From contig NZ_CANLNE010000002.1 of the NCBI RefSeq assembly GCF_947492555.1, positions 859,501 to 923,500 on the forward strand: DNA of 64,000 bases. Direction: 5' to 3'. Made by a program: the position numbers and the translations under genes. Numbering within the stretch: position 1 is the stretch's first letter; each line of letters opens with the position of its first letter. Origin of the DNA: an uncultured Roseobacter sp. (lineage in GTDB: Bacteria > Pseudomonadota > Alphaproteobacteria > Rhodobacterales > Rhodobacteraceae). Positions 26,968-37,596 of the stretch are shown here, piece after piece. Below the pieces are notes generated by a model. It was not told the DNA's origin. It saw only the letters and a list, made by a program, of their open reading frames with translations, and did no database searches.

Positions 26968-28983
26968 ATGACAAACCCCCTGCTGCAGGATTGGACCACG
27001 CCGTTTCAGATTGCGCCGTTCGACCGGATTTCAGACGATGATTTTGCCCCGGCGCTGACGACGGCTCTGGCGGAACATCGTGCCGAAATCGACGCGATTG
27101 CTGGCTCCGACGACGCGCCGGATTTCGCCAATACGATTGAGGCGCTGGAGGCGGCAGGGCATGCGCTGCATCAGGTCCTGGGCGTATTTTTTGCGGTGGC
27201 GGGCGCGGACAGCAATCCGGAACGCGAGGCGTTGCAGCGCGACTTCTCGCCCAAGCTCGCCGCGCATTTCGCGGAGATTTCGGGCAACAAGGCGCTTTTC
27301 GCGCGTGTGGCAGCGGTCTGGGAGGCGCGGGCAGAGGCGGATCTGACGGCAGAGCAGGAACGGGTCCTGATGCTGACGCACCGCAATTTCGTACGGGCTG
27401 GTGCGGCGCTGGAAGGCGATGAAGAAGACCGCATGAAAGAGATCAAAAGCCGCCTCGCCGTGCTGGGCACGGAATTTACACAAAACCTTCTTGCGGATGA
27501 GCGGGACTGGTTCATGCCACTGGCCGATGCTGATCTTGAAGGCCTGCCGGATTTTGTGATCCGCGCCGCGCGGGCAGCAGGTGAGGAAAAAGATGCGGGC
27601 GGGCCGGTTGTCACCTTGTCGCGTTCGCTCATCGTGCCGTTTCTGCAATTCTCTCCACGGCGCGATCTGCGTGAGATCGCCTTCAACGCCTGGACGGCAC
27701 GCGGTGCCAATGGCGGCGAGACGGACAACCGGGCCATTGCCGCCGAAATCCTTGGCCTGCGCGAGGAACGTGCCCGTCTGCTCGGGTACGAAAGCTTTGC
27801 GTCCTACAAGCTCGAAACAGAAATGGCCAAGACGCCGGAGGCGGTGCGCGATCTGTTGATGGCAGTATGGACACCGGCGCGGGCGCAGGCAGAAGCAGAT
27901 GCCGACGTGCTGACCCGCATGATGCAGGAAGACGGTGTGAATGGCCCGCTGGCGCCCTGGGACTGGCGCTATTATTCCGAAAAACGACGGGTGGCCGAGC
28001 ACGATCTGGATGAGGCGGCGCTCAAGCCTTACTTCCAACTGGAGCGCATGATCGAGGCGTCTTTTGCCTGTGCCACGCGGCTCTTTGGGCTCGCCTTCAA
28101 ACCGCTAGATATCCCGCTCTATCATCCCGATTGCCGTGCCTGGGAGGTGACCCGCGACGGCCAGCATGTGGCGGTGTTCATCGGTGACTATTTCGCGCGG
28201 GGCTCAAAGCGGTCCGGCGCGTGGTGTTCCGCAATGCGCGGGCAGGCAAAGTTTCCCAAGGTGCAGGCGCCGGTCGTGATCAACGTCTGCAACTTTGCCA
28301 AGGGTGATCCGGCGCTCTTGTCTTACGACGACGCGCGCACCCTGTTTCACGAGTTTGGCCATGCCTTGCACCAGATGCTGTCCGATGTGACCTATGAGAG
28401 CATCTCGGGAACGTCGGTGGCGCGGGACTTTGTCGAACTGCCCAGCCAGCTCTATGAACACTGGCTGGACGTGCCGCAGGTTCTGGGGGAATTCGCCACA
28501 CACGCGGATACCGGCGCGCCCATGCCGCAAGAGCTGTTGGACAAGGTGCTGGAGGCCGCAACCTATGACATGGGCTTCCAGACCGTCGAATATGTCGCCT
28601 CCGCCCTTGTCGATCTTGATTTCCACGAAGGGGCTGCGCCGTCTGACCCAATGGCGCGCCAACGCGACGTGCTTGAGGCGTTGGGCATGCCGGCGGCAAT
28701 CACCATGCGTCACGCCACGCCGCATTTCGCCCATGTCTTTGCCGGGGATGGCTATTCGAGCGGATACTACAGCTACATGTGGTCGGAAGTGATGGATGCC
28801 GACGCCTTTCAGGCCTTTGAGGAAGCGGGGGGCGCATTTGATCCCGACCGGGCTGCGGCGCTGGAAGAGCATATTCTTTCAAAGGGCGGCAGCCAGGATG
28901 CGGCTGAACTTTACACGGCATTCCGTGGACGACTGCCCGGCGTGGAGGCCTTGTTGAAAGGACGTGGTCTGGCGGCGGTGTAA
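26968..28983 (+). CDS. M3 family metallopeptidase (oligopeptidase A / peptidyl-dipeptidase Dcp type)
   Basis: A 671-residue zinc peptidase. The HEFGH zinc motif is at residues 461-465 (LFHEFGHALHQML), with the third ligand Glu downstream in SVARDFVELPSQLYEHW. YSYMWSEVMDADAF near the C terminus carries the substrate-binding Tyr typical of the family. There is no signal peptide, so it is cytoplasmic. It degrades short peptides, including cleaved signal peptides in E. coli OpdA. AAAGGAGAG lies just before the ATG. The choice between OpdA and Dcp is not made. Confidence 0.93.
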   Translation: MTNPLLQDWTTPFQIAPFDRISDDDFAPALTTALAEHRAEIDAIAGSDDAPDFANTIEALEAAGHALHQVLGVFFAVAGADSNPEREALQRDFSPKLAAHFAEISGNKALFARVAAVWEARAEADLTAEQERVLMLTHRNFVRAGAALEGDEEDRMKEIKSRLAVLGTEFTQNLLADERDWFMPLADADLEGLPDFVIRAARAAGEEKDAGGPVVTLSRSLIVPFLQFSPRRDLREIAFNAWTARGANGGETDNRAIAAEILGLREERARLLGYESFASYKLETEMAKTPEAVRDLLMAVWTPARAQAEADADVLTRMMQEDGVNGPLAPWDWRYYSEKRRVAEHDLDEAALKPYFQLERMIEASFACATRLFGLAFKPLDIPLYHPDCRAWEVTRDGQHVAVFIGDYFARGSKRSGAWCSAMRGQAKFPKVQAPVVINVCNFAKGDPALLSYDDARTLFHEFGHALHQMLSDVTYESISGTSVARDFVELPSQLYEHWLDVPQVLGEFATHADTGAPMPQELLDKVLEAATYDMGFQTVEYVASALVDLDFHEGAAPSDPMARQRDVLEALGMPAAITMRHATPHFAHVFAGDGYSSGYYSYMWSEVMDADAFQAFEEAGGAFDPDRAAALEEHILSKGGSQDAAELYTAFRGRLPGVEALLKGRGLAAV

Positions 28984-28984
28984 A

Positions 28985-29917
28985 TCAGTAGCCGCTGCTG
29001 CGATCAACCAGGTGCAGAAAGGGTTCGCCCGCTTCACCCCGGCGAATGTTCTCGGCAATCACTTCGGCTGCGGTCACGGGCCGCGTCTCTGCCGCCACAT
29101 GTGGCGTCACGGTGACCTTTGGATGGGCCCAGAACGGATGCTCTTGTGACAGTGGTTCGACACGGAAGACGTCCAGCGTCGCGCCTGCCACACGCCCTTG
29201 ATCCAGAGCCTCCAAAAGCGCGTCATCGTCAATCAATGGGCCCCGTCCGGGATTTATGACAAAGGCACCCTTGGGCAATTGCGCAAGGGCCTGCGCATCC
29301 AGCGTGTTTTGCGTTGCCGGTGTGTCGGGCAGCAGCAGGATGAGAATCTCGGCCGTTTTCAGCGCAGTGCTCAGCCCATCTGTGCCGTGGTGCATGGAAA
29401 CACCGGGCACGTCCTTAGCGTTGCGGCTCCAGCCATTGACGTGAAAGCCCAGGCCGGTCAGCGTGGCTGCGACCGCGCTGCCTAACGCGCCCATCCCCAG
29501 AATGCACACTTGCCTTTCAGAGGCCAGCGGTGGGGTATGAGGCGCCCACGCCTGATCCGGGTTCACGATGTGCCGGTCCATTCCGAGATGGTAGCGCATC
29601 ACATGCCCGGCCACCCATTCGGTCATGGATTTGGTCATGCCCGGATCGACCATACGCGCGAGCGGGATCTTCAGGGTCGGGTTCTTTACCACACCCTCGA
29701 CACCGGCCCAGAGGTTCAGAACGGCCTTGGCACGGGTGTAGGGTGTAAAATCCTGCAAGGGTGAATTCGGCGCGTAGACAATATAGTCTACGTCCGCCGA
29801 GGCAAAATCGCAGGAGAGGTGAGCAGCTATCCCCTTCGCTTCAAAAGCGGTGTTGAGAGGCGCCTCGTAGGTGGCCCAGCGATCCGCATGGGCGGCAAAA
29901 AGGACATTCACGGTCAT
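28985..29917 (-). CDS. ghrA: Glyoxylate/hydroxypyruvate reductase A-like D-2-hydroxyacid dehydrogenase
   Basis: A 310-residue NAD(P)-dependent 2-hydroxyacid dehydrogenase of the GhrA branch. It shows VNLWAGVEGVVKNPTLKIPL, the dinucleotide loop VCILGMGALGSAVAATL, the catalytic Arg in FVINPGRGPLIDDDAL and the Glu/His region in FRVEPLSQEHPFWAHPKVTVTPH-type sequence. It reduces glyoxylate and hydroxypyruvate. It lies 10 bases after rodA on the same strand and may be the last gene of the cell-shape operon, though a functional link is not evident. Confidence 0.88.
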   Translation of the reverse strand: MTVNVLFAAHADRWATYEAPLNTAFEAKGIAAHLSCDFASADVDYIVYAPNSPLQDFTPYTRAKAVLNLWAGVEGVVKNPTLKIPLARMVDPGMTKSMTEWVAGHVMRYHLGMDRHIVNPDQAWAPHTPPLASERQVCILGMGALGSAVAATLTGLGFHVNGWSRNAKDVPGVSMHHGTDGLSTALKTAEILILLLPDTPATQNTLDAQALAQLPKGAFVINPGRGPLIDDDALLEALDQGRVAGATLDVFRVEPLSQEHPFWAHPKVTVTPHVAAETRPVTAAEVIAENIRRGEAGEPFLHLVDRSSGY

Positions 29918-29927
29918 ATCAGGTCGG

Positions 29928-31067
29928 CTATCTCAACCGGTGCACATGGGCGCTTTGCATCAGGCCAAAGGCAAGCATCAGCACCAGCATGGCGGACCCG
30001 CCGTAGCTGACCATCGGCAGGGGCACGCCGACGACCGGTGCCAGCCCCATGACCATCGACATGTTCACCGCGAAGAACAGGAAGAAGTTGAGCGCGATCC
30101 CGAGAATGAGCAGCGAGGAAAAGCGATCCTTGTTGGTCAGGGCGGACCAGATGCAGAAAACGATGATCAGCGCATAGAGCCCCAGAAGCGATATGCCGCC
30201 CAGAAACCCGAATTCCTCCGCCAGGGTCGTGAAGATGAAATCGGTGTGTTTTTCCGGCAGAAAATTCAGTCGGCTTTGGGTGCCCTGCATGAAACCCCGC
30301 CCGGTCCAGCCGCCAGAGCCAAGGGCAATCTTTGACTGGGTGATGTGGTAACCCGCGCCCAGCGGGTCCGTACTGGGATCAAGGAAAGTGTCGATCCGCC
30401 GGAACTGATAGTCCTTGATCAGCTGCCATTCGGTGCCGCGGGATTGGAAAACGGTTGTCACCAGACCGATGACGCTGGCCAGAACCGCGGCAAAATACGC
30501 CCAGTGTACGCCCGCCAGAAACATCAAACCGCCGCCCGCCGCCAGCAGGAGGATTGACGTGCCGAGATCAGGTTGCCGCAGAACCAGCAGCGTGGGGATG
30601 ATGATCGCAATCACCGGGATTAGCACCCAGAACGGGTGGGACGTGCGTTTAGCGGGCAACCAGTCATAGTAGGCCGCAAGGAACATCACTAACGTGATTT
30701 TCATCAGTTCCGAGGGTTGCAGCCGCATGAAGCCGAGATCAATCCACCGCTGCGCGCCCATGCCGACGGTGCCGAACAGCTCCACCGCGACGAGCAGGGC
30801 GACCGTGAGCAGATAGCCCACGCCCGCAAGCGATCGCCAGAACCAGATGGGCACCATGGCCACGCCGATCATCAGCGCAAAGCCCATGGCAAAGCGCTTC
30901 ATCTGCGGCTCGGCCCAGGGGCTGAACGACCCGCCCGCGACAGAATAAAGCATCAGGAAGCCTGCGCCGGAAACGGATGCGAGCAAAAGTGCCACCGGCC
31001 AGTTCAGGTGGAAAATCTTGCGAAACCCTGTAGGTGCGCTTTTGACAGCATATTCGAGGTAGCTCAT
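29928..31067 (-). CDS. rodA: Rod-shape peptidoglycan glycosyltransferase RodA (MrdB)
   Basis: SEDS-family polymerase of 379 residues with about 10 TM helices. Recognisable segments are GAQRWIDLGFMRLQPSELMK, QSRLNFLPEKHTDFIF (containing the catalytic-type Asp region) and VGVPLPMVSYGGSAML, the signature near the C terminus. It polymerises lipid II glycan strands for cell elongation together with PBP2. Its start overlaps the mrdA stop by four bases, consistent with an equimolar RodA-PBP2 complex. Confidence 0.95.
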   Translation of the reverse strand: MSYLEYAVKSAPTGFRKIFHLNWPVALLLASVSGAGFLMLYSVAGGSFSPWAEPQMKRFAMGFALMIGVAMVPIWFWRSLAGVGYLLTVALLVAVELFGTVGMGAQRWIDLGFMRLQPSELMKITLVMFLAAYYDWLPAKRTSHPFWVLIPVIAIIIPTLLVLRQPDLGTSILLLAAGGGLMFLAGVHWAYFAAVLASVIGLVTTVFQSRGTEWQLIKDYQFRRIDTFLDPSTDPLGAGYHITQSKIALGSGGWTGRGFMQGTQSRLNFLPEKHTDFIFTTLAEEFGFLGGISLLGLYALIIVFCIWSALTNKDRFSSLLILGIALNFFLFFAVNMSMVMGLAPVVGVPLPMVSYGGSAMLVLMLAFGLMQSAHVHRLR

Positions 31068-33007
31068 GCCTGATCCCGCCCGACAAAGGAGGCCTGTGGT
31101 TCCATGCCGCGCAGCTTTTCCTGCTGTTCTTCGATGCGCTCGCGGTCTTTGGCGGGATAGGCCTCAAGCGGGGGCTGCCCACCATAGAGCGCCTGCAGGG
31201 TGATATCGCGCGCAATGGGGGCTGCGGCCTTGGACCCGCCACCGCCATGTTCGACCACGACGGCCACGGCATATTTCGGCGCTTCAATCGGCGCGAAATT
31301 CACAAAAAGCGCGTGATCCCGCCGCTCCCACGGCAGATCCTCGTTGCGAATGACGCCTGCACGCCGTTCTGCGGCGGTGATGTTACGGACCTGGCTTGTG
31401 CCGGTCTTGCCGGCCATGCGCATCGCATCCTCGATGATGCGCGATCCATAGGCCGTCCCGCGCCGGTCATTGACCACCGCATTCATCGCCCGCCGCATTT
31501 TGCGCAGGTTGTTTTCGTTCATCCCAAGGCTTTCGCCGCCGCGCGAGGGTTGTTCGACCCCGTCAACAGATTTGATCAGACGCGGTTCGACCGCGCGCCC
31601 GGTCGCGATGCGGGCGGACATGACGGCCAGCTGCATCGGCGAGGCGAGCATGAAGCCCTGACCGATGGAAACGTTGACCGTGTCACCGACGCGCCAGCTC
31701 TGCCCGTAGGTTTGCTGTTTCCATTCCATGTTGGGCGCAAGCCCCTGGGCCACGGCGGACATCGGGACGTCATGCTTGATGCCGAGGCCAAAGCGCCGTG
31801 CCATGTCGGAAATCTTCTCGATGCCGACCTTGATCGCCAGATCATAGTAGTAGACGTCGCAGGACCGTTTGAGCGAGGTCTGCAGATCGACCCACCCGTG
31901 GCCCGCGCGCTTCCAGCAGTGAAAGCGACGCCCGGAGACGGTCAGATGGCCGGGGCAATAGACCGTCTCATCCGGGCCGATCAGCCCCGCTTCCAGCGCG
32001 GCCATGGCGGTGACCATTTTGAACGTCGATCCGGGCGGGTAGAGGCCTTGCACCGTCTTGCTGGCGAGCGGACGATACTTGTTTCCCGTCAGCGAGCTGT
32101 AATCCTTGACCGAAATACCGCGCACAAAGAGGTTGGGATCGAAGGTGGGGGCGGACGCACAGGCCAAGACATCCCCGTGTTCACAGTCGATGACCACGGC
32201 GCTGGCGCTTTCCTGATCGAGCCGCGCCTGCACGTAGCCTTGTAATTTGGCGTCGATTGTCAGTTGGATATCGGATCCGGGCGTTCCTTCGCGCCGGTCC
32301 AGCTCGCGCATGACCCGTCCGGCGGCGTTGACCTCGACACGTTTGGCGCCGGCCTTGCCGCGCAGCACGGGCTCCAGCTTGGTCTCGACCCCCACTTTGC
32401 CGATCTGAAACCGCGGGATGCGCAGCACCGGCTCGGGGTCGGCGATTTTTTCCAGGTCGTAGTCCGAGACCGGGCCGACGTACCCCAAAACATGCGCGAA
32501 ATCAGATCCTTGCGGATAGACACGGCTCAGGCCCACTTCCGGTGTGACACCGGGCAGAGCCGGTGCGTTGACCGAGACGCGGCTGATGTCTTCCCACCGC
32601 ACATCCTCGGCGATGGTGACGGGGAGAAAGGACGGCGAGCGTTTCAATTCGTCCTTCGTGCGCTCGATATCCTCGGGCGCCAGTGGAATGATCTGGGACA
32701 GACGATGCAGAACCTCGTCCGTGTCGCCCGCATCTTCGCGCACGATCACGATCCGATACGACGGCGCGTTTTGGGCGAGTCGCGTGCCGTTGCGGTCAAA
32801 GACCTCGCCGCGCGACGGTGGGATGAGCCGGACGTTGATGCGGTTCTCTTCTGCCAGCAGCCGGAACTGATCCGCCTGATCCACCTGCAAAAACCGCATG
32901 CGTGCGGCCAGGCCGCCGATGAACAACAGCTGCGCACCGCCCAAGAGAGCAGCACGCCGCGAGATCCGGCGATGGCTGAAATCTGTTTCGGCGCGGGTCT
33001 TTTTCAT
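31064..33007 (-). CDS. mrdA: Penicillin-binding protein 2, elongation transpeptidase
   Basis: Class B PBP of 647 residues with an N-terminal membrane anchor (~residues 20-38). The pedestal domain includes PPSRGEVFDRNGTRLA. The transpeptidase domain has catalytic S327-x-x-K330 in YPPGSTFKM, the S-C-D triad at 382-384 and K-T-G at 534-536 (AGKTGTSQV). It cross-links peptides in the lateral wall within the elongasome. All catalytic motifs are intact. It sits between mreD and rodA. Confidence 0.96.
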   Translation of the reverse strand: MKKTRAETDFSHRRISRRAALLGGAQLLFIGGLAARMRFLQVDQADQFRLLAEENRINVRLIPPSRGEVFDRNGTRLAQNAPSYRIVIVREDAGDTDEVLHRLSQIIPLAPEDIERTKDELKRSPSFLPVTIAEDVRWEDISRVSVNAPALPGVTPEVGLSRVYPQGSDFAHVLGYVGPVSDYDLEKIADPEPVLRIPRFQIGKVGVETKLEPVLRGKAGAKRVEVNAAGRVMRELDRREGTPGSDIQLTIDAKLQGYVQARLDQESASAVVIDCEHGDVLACASAPTFDPNLFVRGISVKDYSSLTGNKYRPLASKTVQGLYPPGSTFKMVTAMAALEAGLIGPDETVYCPGHLTVSGRRFHCWKRAGHGWVDLQTSLKRSCDVYYYDLAIKVGIEKISDMARRFGLGIKHDVPMSAVAQGLAPNMEWKQQTYGQSWRVGDTVNVSIGQGFMLASPMQLAVMSARIATGRAVEPRLIKSVDGVEQPSRGGESLGMNENNLRKMRRAMNAVVNDRRGTAYGSRIIEDAMRMAGKTGTSQVRNITAAERRAGVIRNEDLPWERRDHALFVNFAPIEAPKYAVAVVVEHGGGGSKAAAPIARDITLQALYGGQPPLEAYPAKDRERIEEQQEKLRGMEPQASFVGRDQA

Positions 33008-33038
33008 GCTCGCTCTCCCGCTGGGACGTCAGGGCAGG

Positions 33039-33578
33039 TCATATGCGGCCTCCGGATCCATCTACATCGCCCGGCGTAGCCTTACGCACCCCCATGAAGC
33101 CGTGGGTGATGGCAACGACAAGCGGATAGAACAGTATTGTCATGATGGCCTCGAAGACCGTCAAGCCAAAGGGGGGCAAATCGACGAGGGTGATCATCAA
33201 TCCCGCGCGATAGGCGACAGTGATCATGATGATGACAGCACAAACAGCGAGCCACTCGCCGGGAAATCCGGTGTCCCGCAGACTGCGCGCACGCTGTTTC
33301 AGGCTTTCGCATCCCAACAGCGCCAGAAGCGCCCAGAGCCCGGGGGGCCGCTGCAGCAACAAATCTGCCAGCAAGAAAAGTCCGGCCAGCGCAAGGGTGG
33401 GCACGAATTCCGGTCGCCGCAGAGACCACGCGCAGGCAAACCCAAGCAACAGATCCGGTCCAACCCACCGGCGGGGCGTGGTTTCCAGAGGCAGCAGGTG
33501 GAAAAACAGGATCACACAGACCAGAAACGCAAAAGCGATCCGCATGCTCCAGAGCCGGGCCTGTGGAAGCTCGCTCAC
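33039..33578 (-). CDS. mreD: Rod shape-determining membrane protein MreD
   Basis: A 179-residue protein with about five TM segments and little sequence conservation, as usual for MreD. It begins with GTG at 33578, overlapping the mreC stop by four bases. Segments such as RRWVGPDLLLGFACAWSLR and the hydrophobic C-terminal span (LTVFEAIMTILFYPLVVAI) match the family topology. The identification rests mainly on size, topology and its position between mreC and mrdA. It scaffolds the elongasome in the inner membrane. Confidence 0.88.
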   Translation of the reverse strand: MSELPQARLWSMRIAFAFLVCVILFFHLLPLETTPRRWVGPDLLLGFACAWSLRRPEFVPTLALAGLFLLADLLLQRPPGLWALLALLGCESLKQRARSLRDTGFPGEWLAVCAVIIMITVAYRAGLMITLVDLPPFGLTVFEAIMTILFYPLVVAITHGFMGVRKATPGDVDGSGGRI

Positions 33579-34477
33579 TGGCTGACCTCCTCTTGCGCAA
33601 CGACGGGCTGGGCGGGCAACTGAGGTCCGATGATCTGTGCCGTGTCCGAAACAGGGTCGGTTCCATGATGACGCAAGACACGCAGGAATTCGAGGCGCTG
33701 ATAGTCAGCCGCAAGCCGGACCCGCAATTTACCGGTCGGGTCCAAAGCGACTTGCCCGATCAGCAGACCGGCCGGAAAGACGCCGCCATCGCCGGAACTG
33801 ATCACCCGGTGGCCGGGGCGGACCAGATCGCTATCTTCGAGAAACTCGATTGGGGGTGCTGCGGAGTTGTCACCAGAGACGATGACCCTTTGACCCGATG
33901 GCTGGATCACTGCGGGGATACGGCTGGACGCATCGGTCAACAGGATCACGCGGGCGGTGTTTTCGCCAACACCGGAAATCCGCCCAACGACGCCGATGCC
34001 GTCCATCGTGGCCCACCCGTCCACAACGCCGTCCCGCGCGCCGACATTCAGCAGCACGGATTGGCGGAACGGGGAGCCGCTGTCGGCGAGAACAACGCCG
34101 GTGATATAGGTCAGACGCGGATCGAGGCGTACGTTGTTGAGATCCAGCAGCCGGGCGTTTTCCTGCTCCAGTTGCAGGGCCGCCTCCTTCCACGCCTGCA
34201 TGCGGCGCAACTCCGATCGCAATTCGCGGTTTTGGTCCGCCAGTCGCTGATAGCTCTGAAAGTCTTTCAACAGGTTGATCGCGCCGGTGACCGGAGCCAT
34301 GGCCCAATCAAGGCGCGGCACGAATGTGTCCGTTACCTGTGCACGAAACCGCTCCACCCGCGGGCTGTCGATGCGCCAAACCAGAAAGATCGCAAGCAGG
34401 CAAAGAACAATCACACTGAGCAGTAACCGGCGGACCGGGCCGGTGTATTCGCTGCTGCTGGATCGCTCTTTCGCCAT
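33575..34477 (-). CDS. mreC: Rod shape-determining protein MreC
   Basis: A 300-residue bitopic protein. A TM helix at ~residues 16-35 is followed by a coiled-coil (residues ~70-105, DFQSYQRLADQNRELRSELR) and the double beta-barrel periplasmic domain (DPRLTYITGVVLADSGSPF, NVGARDGVVDGWATMDGIGV, RPGHRVISSGDGGVFPAGL). MreC polymerises along the membrane and activates PBP2-RodA. It follows mreB after 73 bases and is coupled to mreD by a stop-start overlap. The C-terminal tail is Pro/Gln-rich and short. Confidence 0.94.
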   Translation of the reverse strand: MAKERSSSSEYTGPVRRLLLSVIVLCLLAIFLVWRIDSPRVERFRAQVTDTFVPRLDWAMAPVTGAINLLKDFQSYQRLADQNRELRSELRRMQAWKEAALQLEQENARLLDLNNVRLDPRLTYITGVVLADSGSPFRQSVLLNVGARDGVVDGWATMDGIGVVGRISGVGENTARVILLTDASSRIPAVIQPSGQRVIVSGDNSAAPPIEFLEDSDLVRPGHRVISSGDGGVFPAGLLIGQVALDPTGKLRVRLAADYQRLEFLRVLRHHGTDPVSDTAQIIGPQLPAQPVVAQEEVSQ

Positions 34478-34550
34478 ATTCTGGCCGTCTCCTGCCCCTC
34501 AAGCTGGCAGGGCAAACCTGCCGCTGATCGGGATTTATCTTGCGATGGGT

Positions 34551-35678
<1,128 letters not shown>

Positions 35679-35824
35679 GAAAGGGGCGTTAACGATGATG
35701 CAGGCGGCATGTTGCTTTTACGTGCGGAGTGTGCCTCGCAAAACACCATTCGAGCAAATACGCCTGATTTCCCCGAACACCGCCGCAAGTTCGCCTGGGC
35801 GTGTCTGTTTGTCGAATATTTGAA

Positions 35825-35854
35825 GACGCCTGCCTCGCTGGTCGCGCAGGCGTC
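35825..35854 (-). terminator. Terminator-like hairpin after leuA
   Basis: A perfect 9-bp stem (GACGCCTGC paired with GCAGGCGTC, 12-base loop) starts 16 bases past the leuA stop. It is followed on the minus strand by the AT-rich run TTCAAATATT. The U-run is broken, so termination efficiency is uncertain. Confidence 0.6.
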
Positions 35855-35869
35855 CTCGTATCTTCCTGA

Positions 35870-37438
35870 TCAGCCGACGTCTTTGTAGCTGATCTCGCGC
35901 TTGTCCTTGCCGCCTTTCTCGCGGCGGACAAGCAGCCGGTTCAGGGCGTGGATGTAGGCCAGCGCCGAGGCAACAACCGTATCCGTATTAGCGGATTGTC
36001 CTGTCACGATACGCCCGTCTTCTTCCATCCGGACAGAGACCGTGGCCTGCGCGTCCGTGCCTTCGGTCACCGCGTGCACTTGGTAAAGCTGCAGCCGCGC
36101 GGTATGCGGGACCAGCGCCCTGATCGCGTTGAAGGAGGCGTCAACAGGTCCGTCGCCGGTTTGTGTCGTGGACTTTTCTTCGCCATCGACTTGCATGACC
36201 AGATCGGCTTGCTGCGGGCCATCGGTCCCGCACACCACCCGGAGCGACACCAGCCTGATCCGGTCGTTCTCCGGGTCAGACGACGTGCGCATCAGCGCAA
36301 TCAGATCGTCATCGTAGATTTCCTTCTTGCGGTCGGCCAGTTCCTTGAACCGCACAAAGACATCCTTGAGCTGGTTATCCCCCAACTCGAACCCCAGATC
36401 CTCGAGCTTCGACCGCAATGCGGCGCGGCCGGAGTGCTTGCCCATAACGAGGTTGGTCTCGGACAGCCCAACATCCTCGGGGCGCATGATCTCAAAGGTC
36501 TCCGCGTTCTTGAGCATGCCGTCCTGGTGAATGCCGCTTTCATGGGCAAAGGCGTTTTTGCCCACGATGGCCTTGTTGAACTGCACCGGGAAGCCCGAGA
36601 CAGCGGCGACCCGGCGCGAGATGTTCATGATCTTGGTGCTGTCGATGCCGGTCTGGAACGGCATGATATCGTTGCGCACCTTCAGCGCCATTACCACCTC
36701 TTCGAGTGCGGTGTTGCCCGCGCGTTCGCCCAACCCATTGATCGTGCATTCGATTTGGCGGGCACCGGCCTCAACCGCGGCCAAGGAGTTCGCCGTCGCC
36801 ATGCCAAGATCGTTGTGGCAATGGGTGGCAAAGGTAATCTCATCGGCGCCCGGCACCCGATTGAGCAGCATATTGATCAATTCGGCGGACTCGCGCGGCG
36901 CGGTGTAACCAACGGTATCGGGGATGTTGATCGTGGTCGCCCCGGCCTTGATGGCAATTTCGACGACACGGCAGAGGTAATCCTCTTCCGTCCGTGTCGC
37001 ATCCATCGGGGACCATTGTACATTGTCGCAAAGATTACGCGCGTGGCTAACCGTCTGTTCAATCCGTTCGGCCATCTGGTCCATGTCGAGGTTTGGGATC
37101 GCGCGGTGCAGGGGTGAGGTGCCGATAAACGTGTGAATGCGCGGCGCCTTGGCGTGTTTCACCGCCTCCCAACACCGATCAATGTCGCCGAACTGCGCGC
37201 GCGCCAGCCCGCAGATCACAGAGGTCCGGGCCAGTTTGGCAATCTCGGAGACAGCGGCGAAATCGCCTTCGGAGGCGATCGGAAAGCCGGCTTCGATGAT
37301 ATCAACACCCATCTCATCCAGCAGTCCGGCGATCTCGAGCTTCTCGGCGTGGGTCATCGTCGCGCCCGGGCTTTGTTCGCCGTCACGCAATGTGGTGTCG
37401 AAAATCAGGACGCGGTCCTGTTTGGCTTTATCTTTCAT
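35870..37438 (-). CDS. leuA: 2-isopropylmalate synthase
   Basis: A 522-residue LeuA1-type enzyme. The TIM-barrel catalytic domain begins RVLIFDTTLRDGEQSPGATM (metal Asp, catalytic Arg) and includes FATHCHNDLGMATANSLA (metal His pair) and NGLGERAGNTALEEV. The C-terminal LeuA dimer domain, which binds leucine for feedback inhibition, covers roughly residues 390-505. It condenses acetyl-CoA and 2-oxoisovalerate, the first committed step of leucine synthesis. The ATG at 37438 (MKDKAKQDRVLIFD) is chosen; sequence upstream instead holds a leucine leader peptide and hairpins. Confidence 0.95.
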   Translation of the reverse strand: MKDKAKQDRVLIFDTTLRDGEQSPGATMTHAEKLEIAGLLDEMGVDIIEAGFPIASEGDFAAVSEIAKLARTSVICGLARAQFGDIDRCWEAVKHAKAPRIHTFIGTSPLHRAIPNLDMDQMAERIEQTVSHARNLCDNVQWSPMDATRTEEDYLCRVVEIAIKAGATTINIPDTVGYTAPRESAELINMLLNRVPGADEITFATHCHNDLGMATANSLAAVEAGARQIECTINGLGERAGNTALEEVVMALKVRNDIMPFQTGIDSTKIMNISRRVAAVSGFPVQFNKAIVGKNAFAHESGIHQDGMLKNAETFEIMRPEDVGLSETNLVMGKHSGRAALRSKLEDLGFELGDNQLKDVFVRFKELADRKKEIYDDDLIALMRTSSDPENDRIRLVSLRVVCGTDGPQQADLVMQVDGEEKSTTQTGDGPVDASFNAIRALVPHTARLQLYQVHAVTEGTDAQATVSVRMEEDGRIVTGQSANTDTVVASALAYIHALNRLLVRREKGGKDKREISYKDVG

Positions 37439-37471
37439 GTCTGGTTCTTTCGATTTTCTGCTATGTTCCCT

Positions 37472-37522
37472 GGCGCGCGACACATCCCTCTGAGCGGGCG
37501 CGCCGAAGGGCACGCTCAGAGG
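37472..37522 (-). promoter_or_regulatory. Predicted leuA attenuator: two mutually exclusive hairpins
   Basis: Hairpin A pairs 37513-37522 with 37487-37496 (10 bp, perfect, CCTCTGAGCG type) and overlaps the stop codon of the leader peptide. Hairpin B pairs 37498-37504 with 37472-37478 (GGCGCGC/GCGCGCC, 7 bp). One arm of B lies in the loop of A and one arm of A lies in the loop of B, so both cannot form as simple hairpins. No U-run follows either one, so a classical intrinsic terminator is not visible. The read-out could be Rho or translational. Confidence 0.55.
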
Positions 37523-37596
37523 CGGCTTAGCAGCAGCAGAGCGGCGGCAGGGCGCAAGGAAGTGCGCGGGCAAATGATATGAGCAGCAGGTGCCAT
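37516..37596 (-). CDS. Leucine-rich leader peptide of leuA (LeuL-like)
   Basis: A 26-codon reading frame from ATG 37596 to TGA 37516-37518. After an Ala/Pro/Arg-rich start with two Ile codons it contains four consecutive leucine codons (CTG CTG CTG CTA, 37528-37539), with another Leu before the stop and a TTG earlier. This is the classical architecture of a translational attenuator that measures charged tRNA-Leu. No Shine-Dalgarno is seen; the predicted -10 places the transcript start almost at the ATG, so it may be leaderless, as reported for trpL of Sinorhizobium. It is too short for ordinary gene finding. Confidence 0.65.
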   Translation of the reverse strand: MAPAAHIICPRTSLRPAAALLLLSRL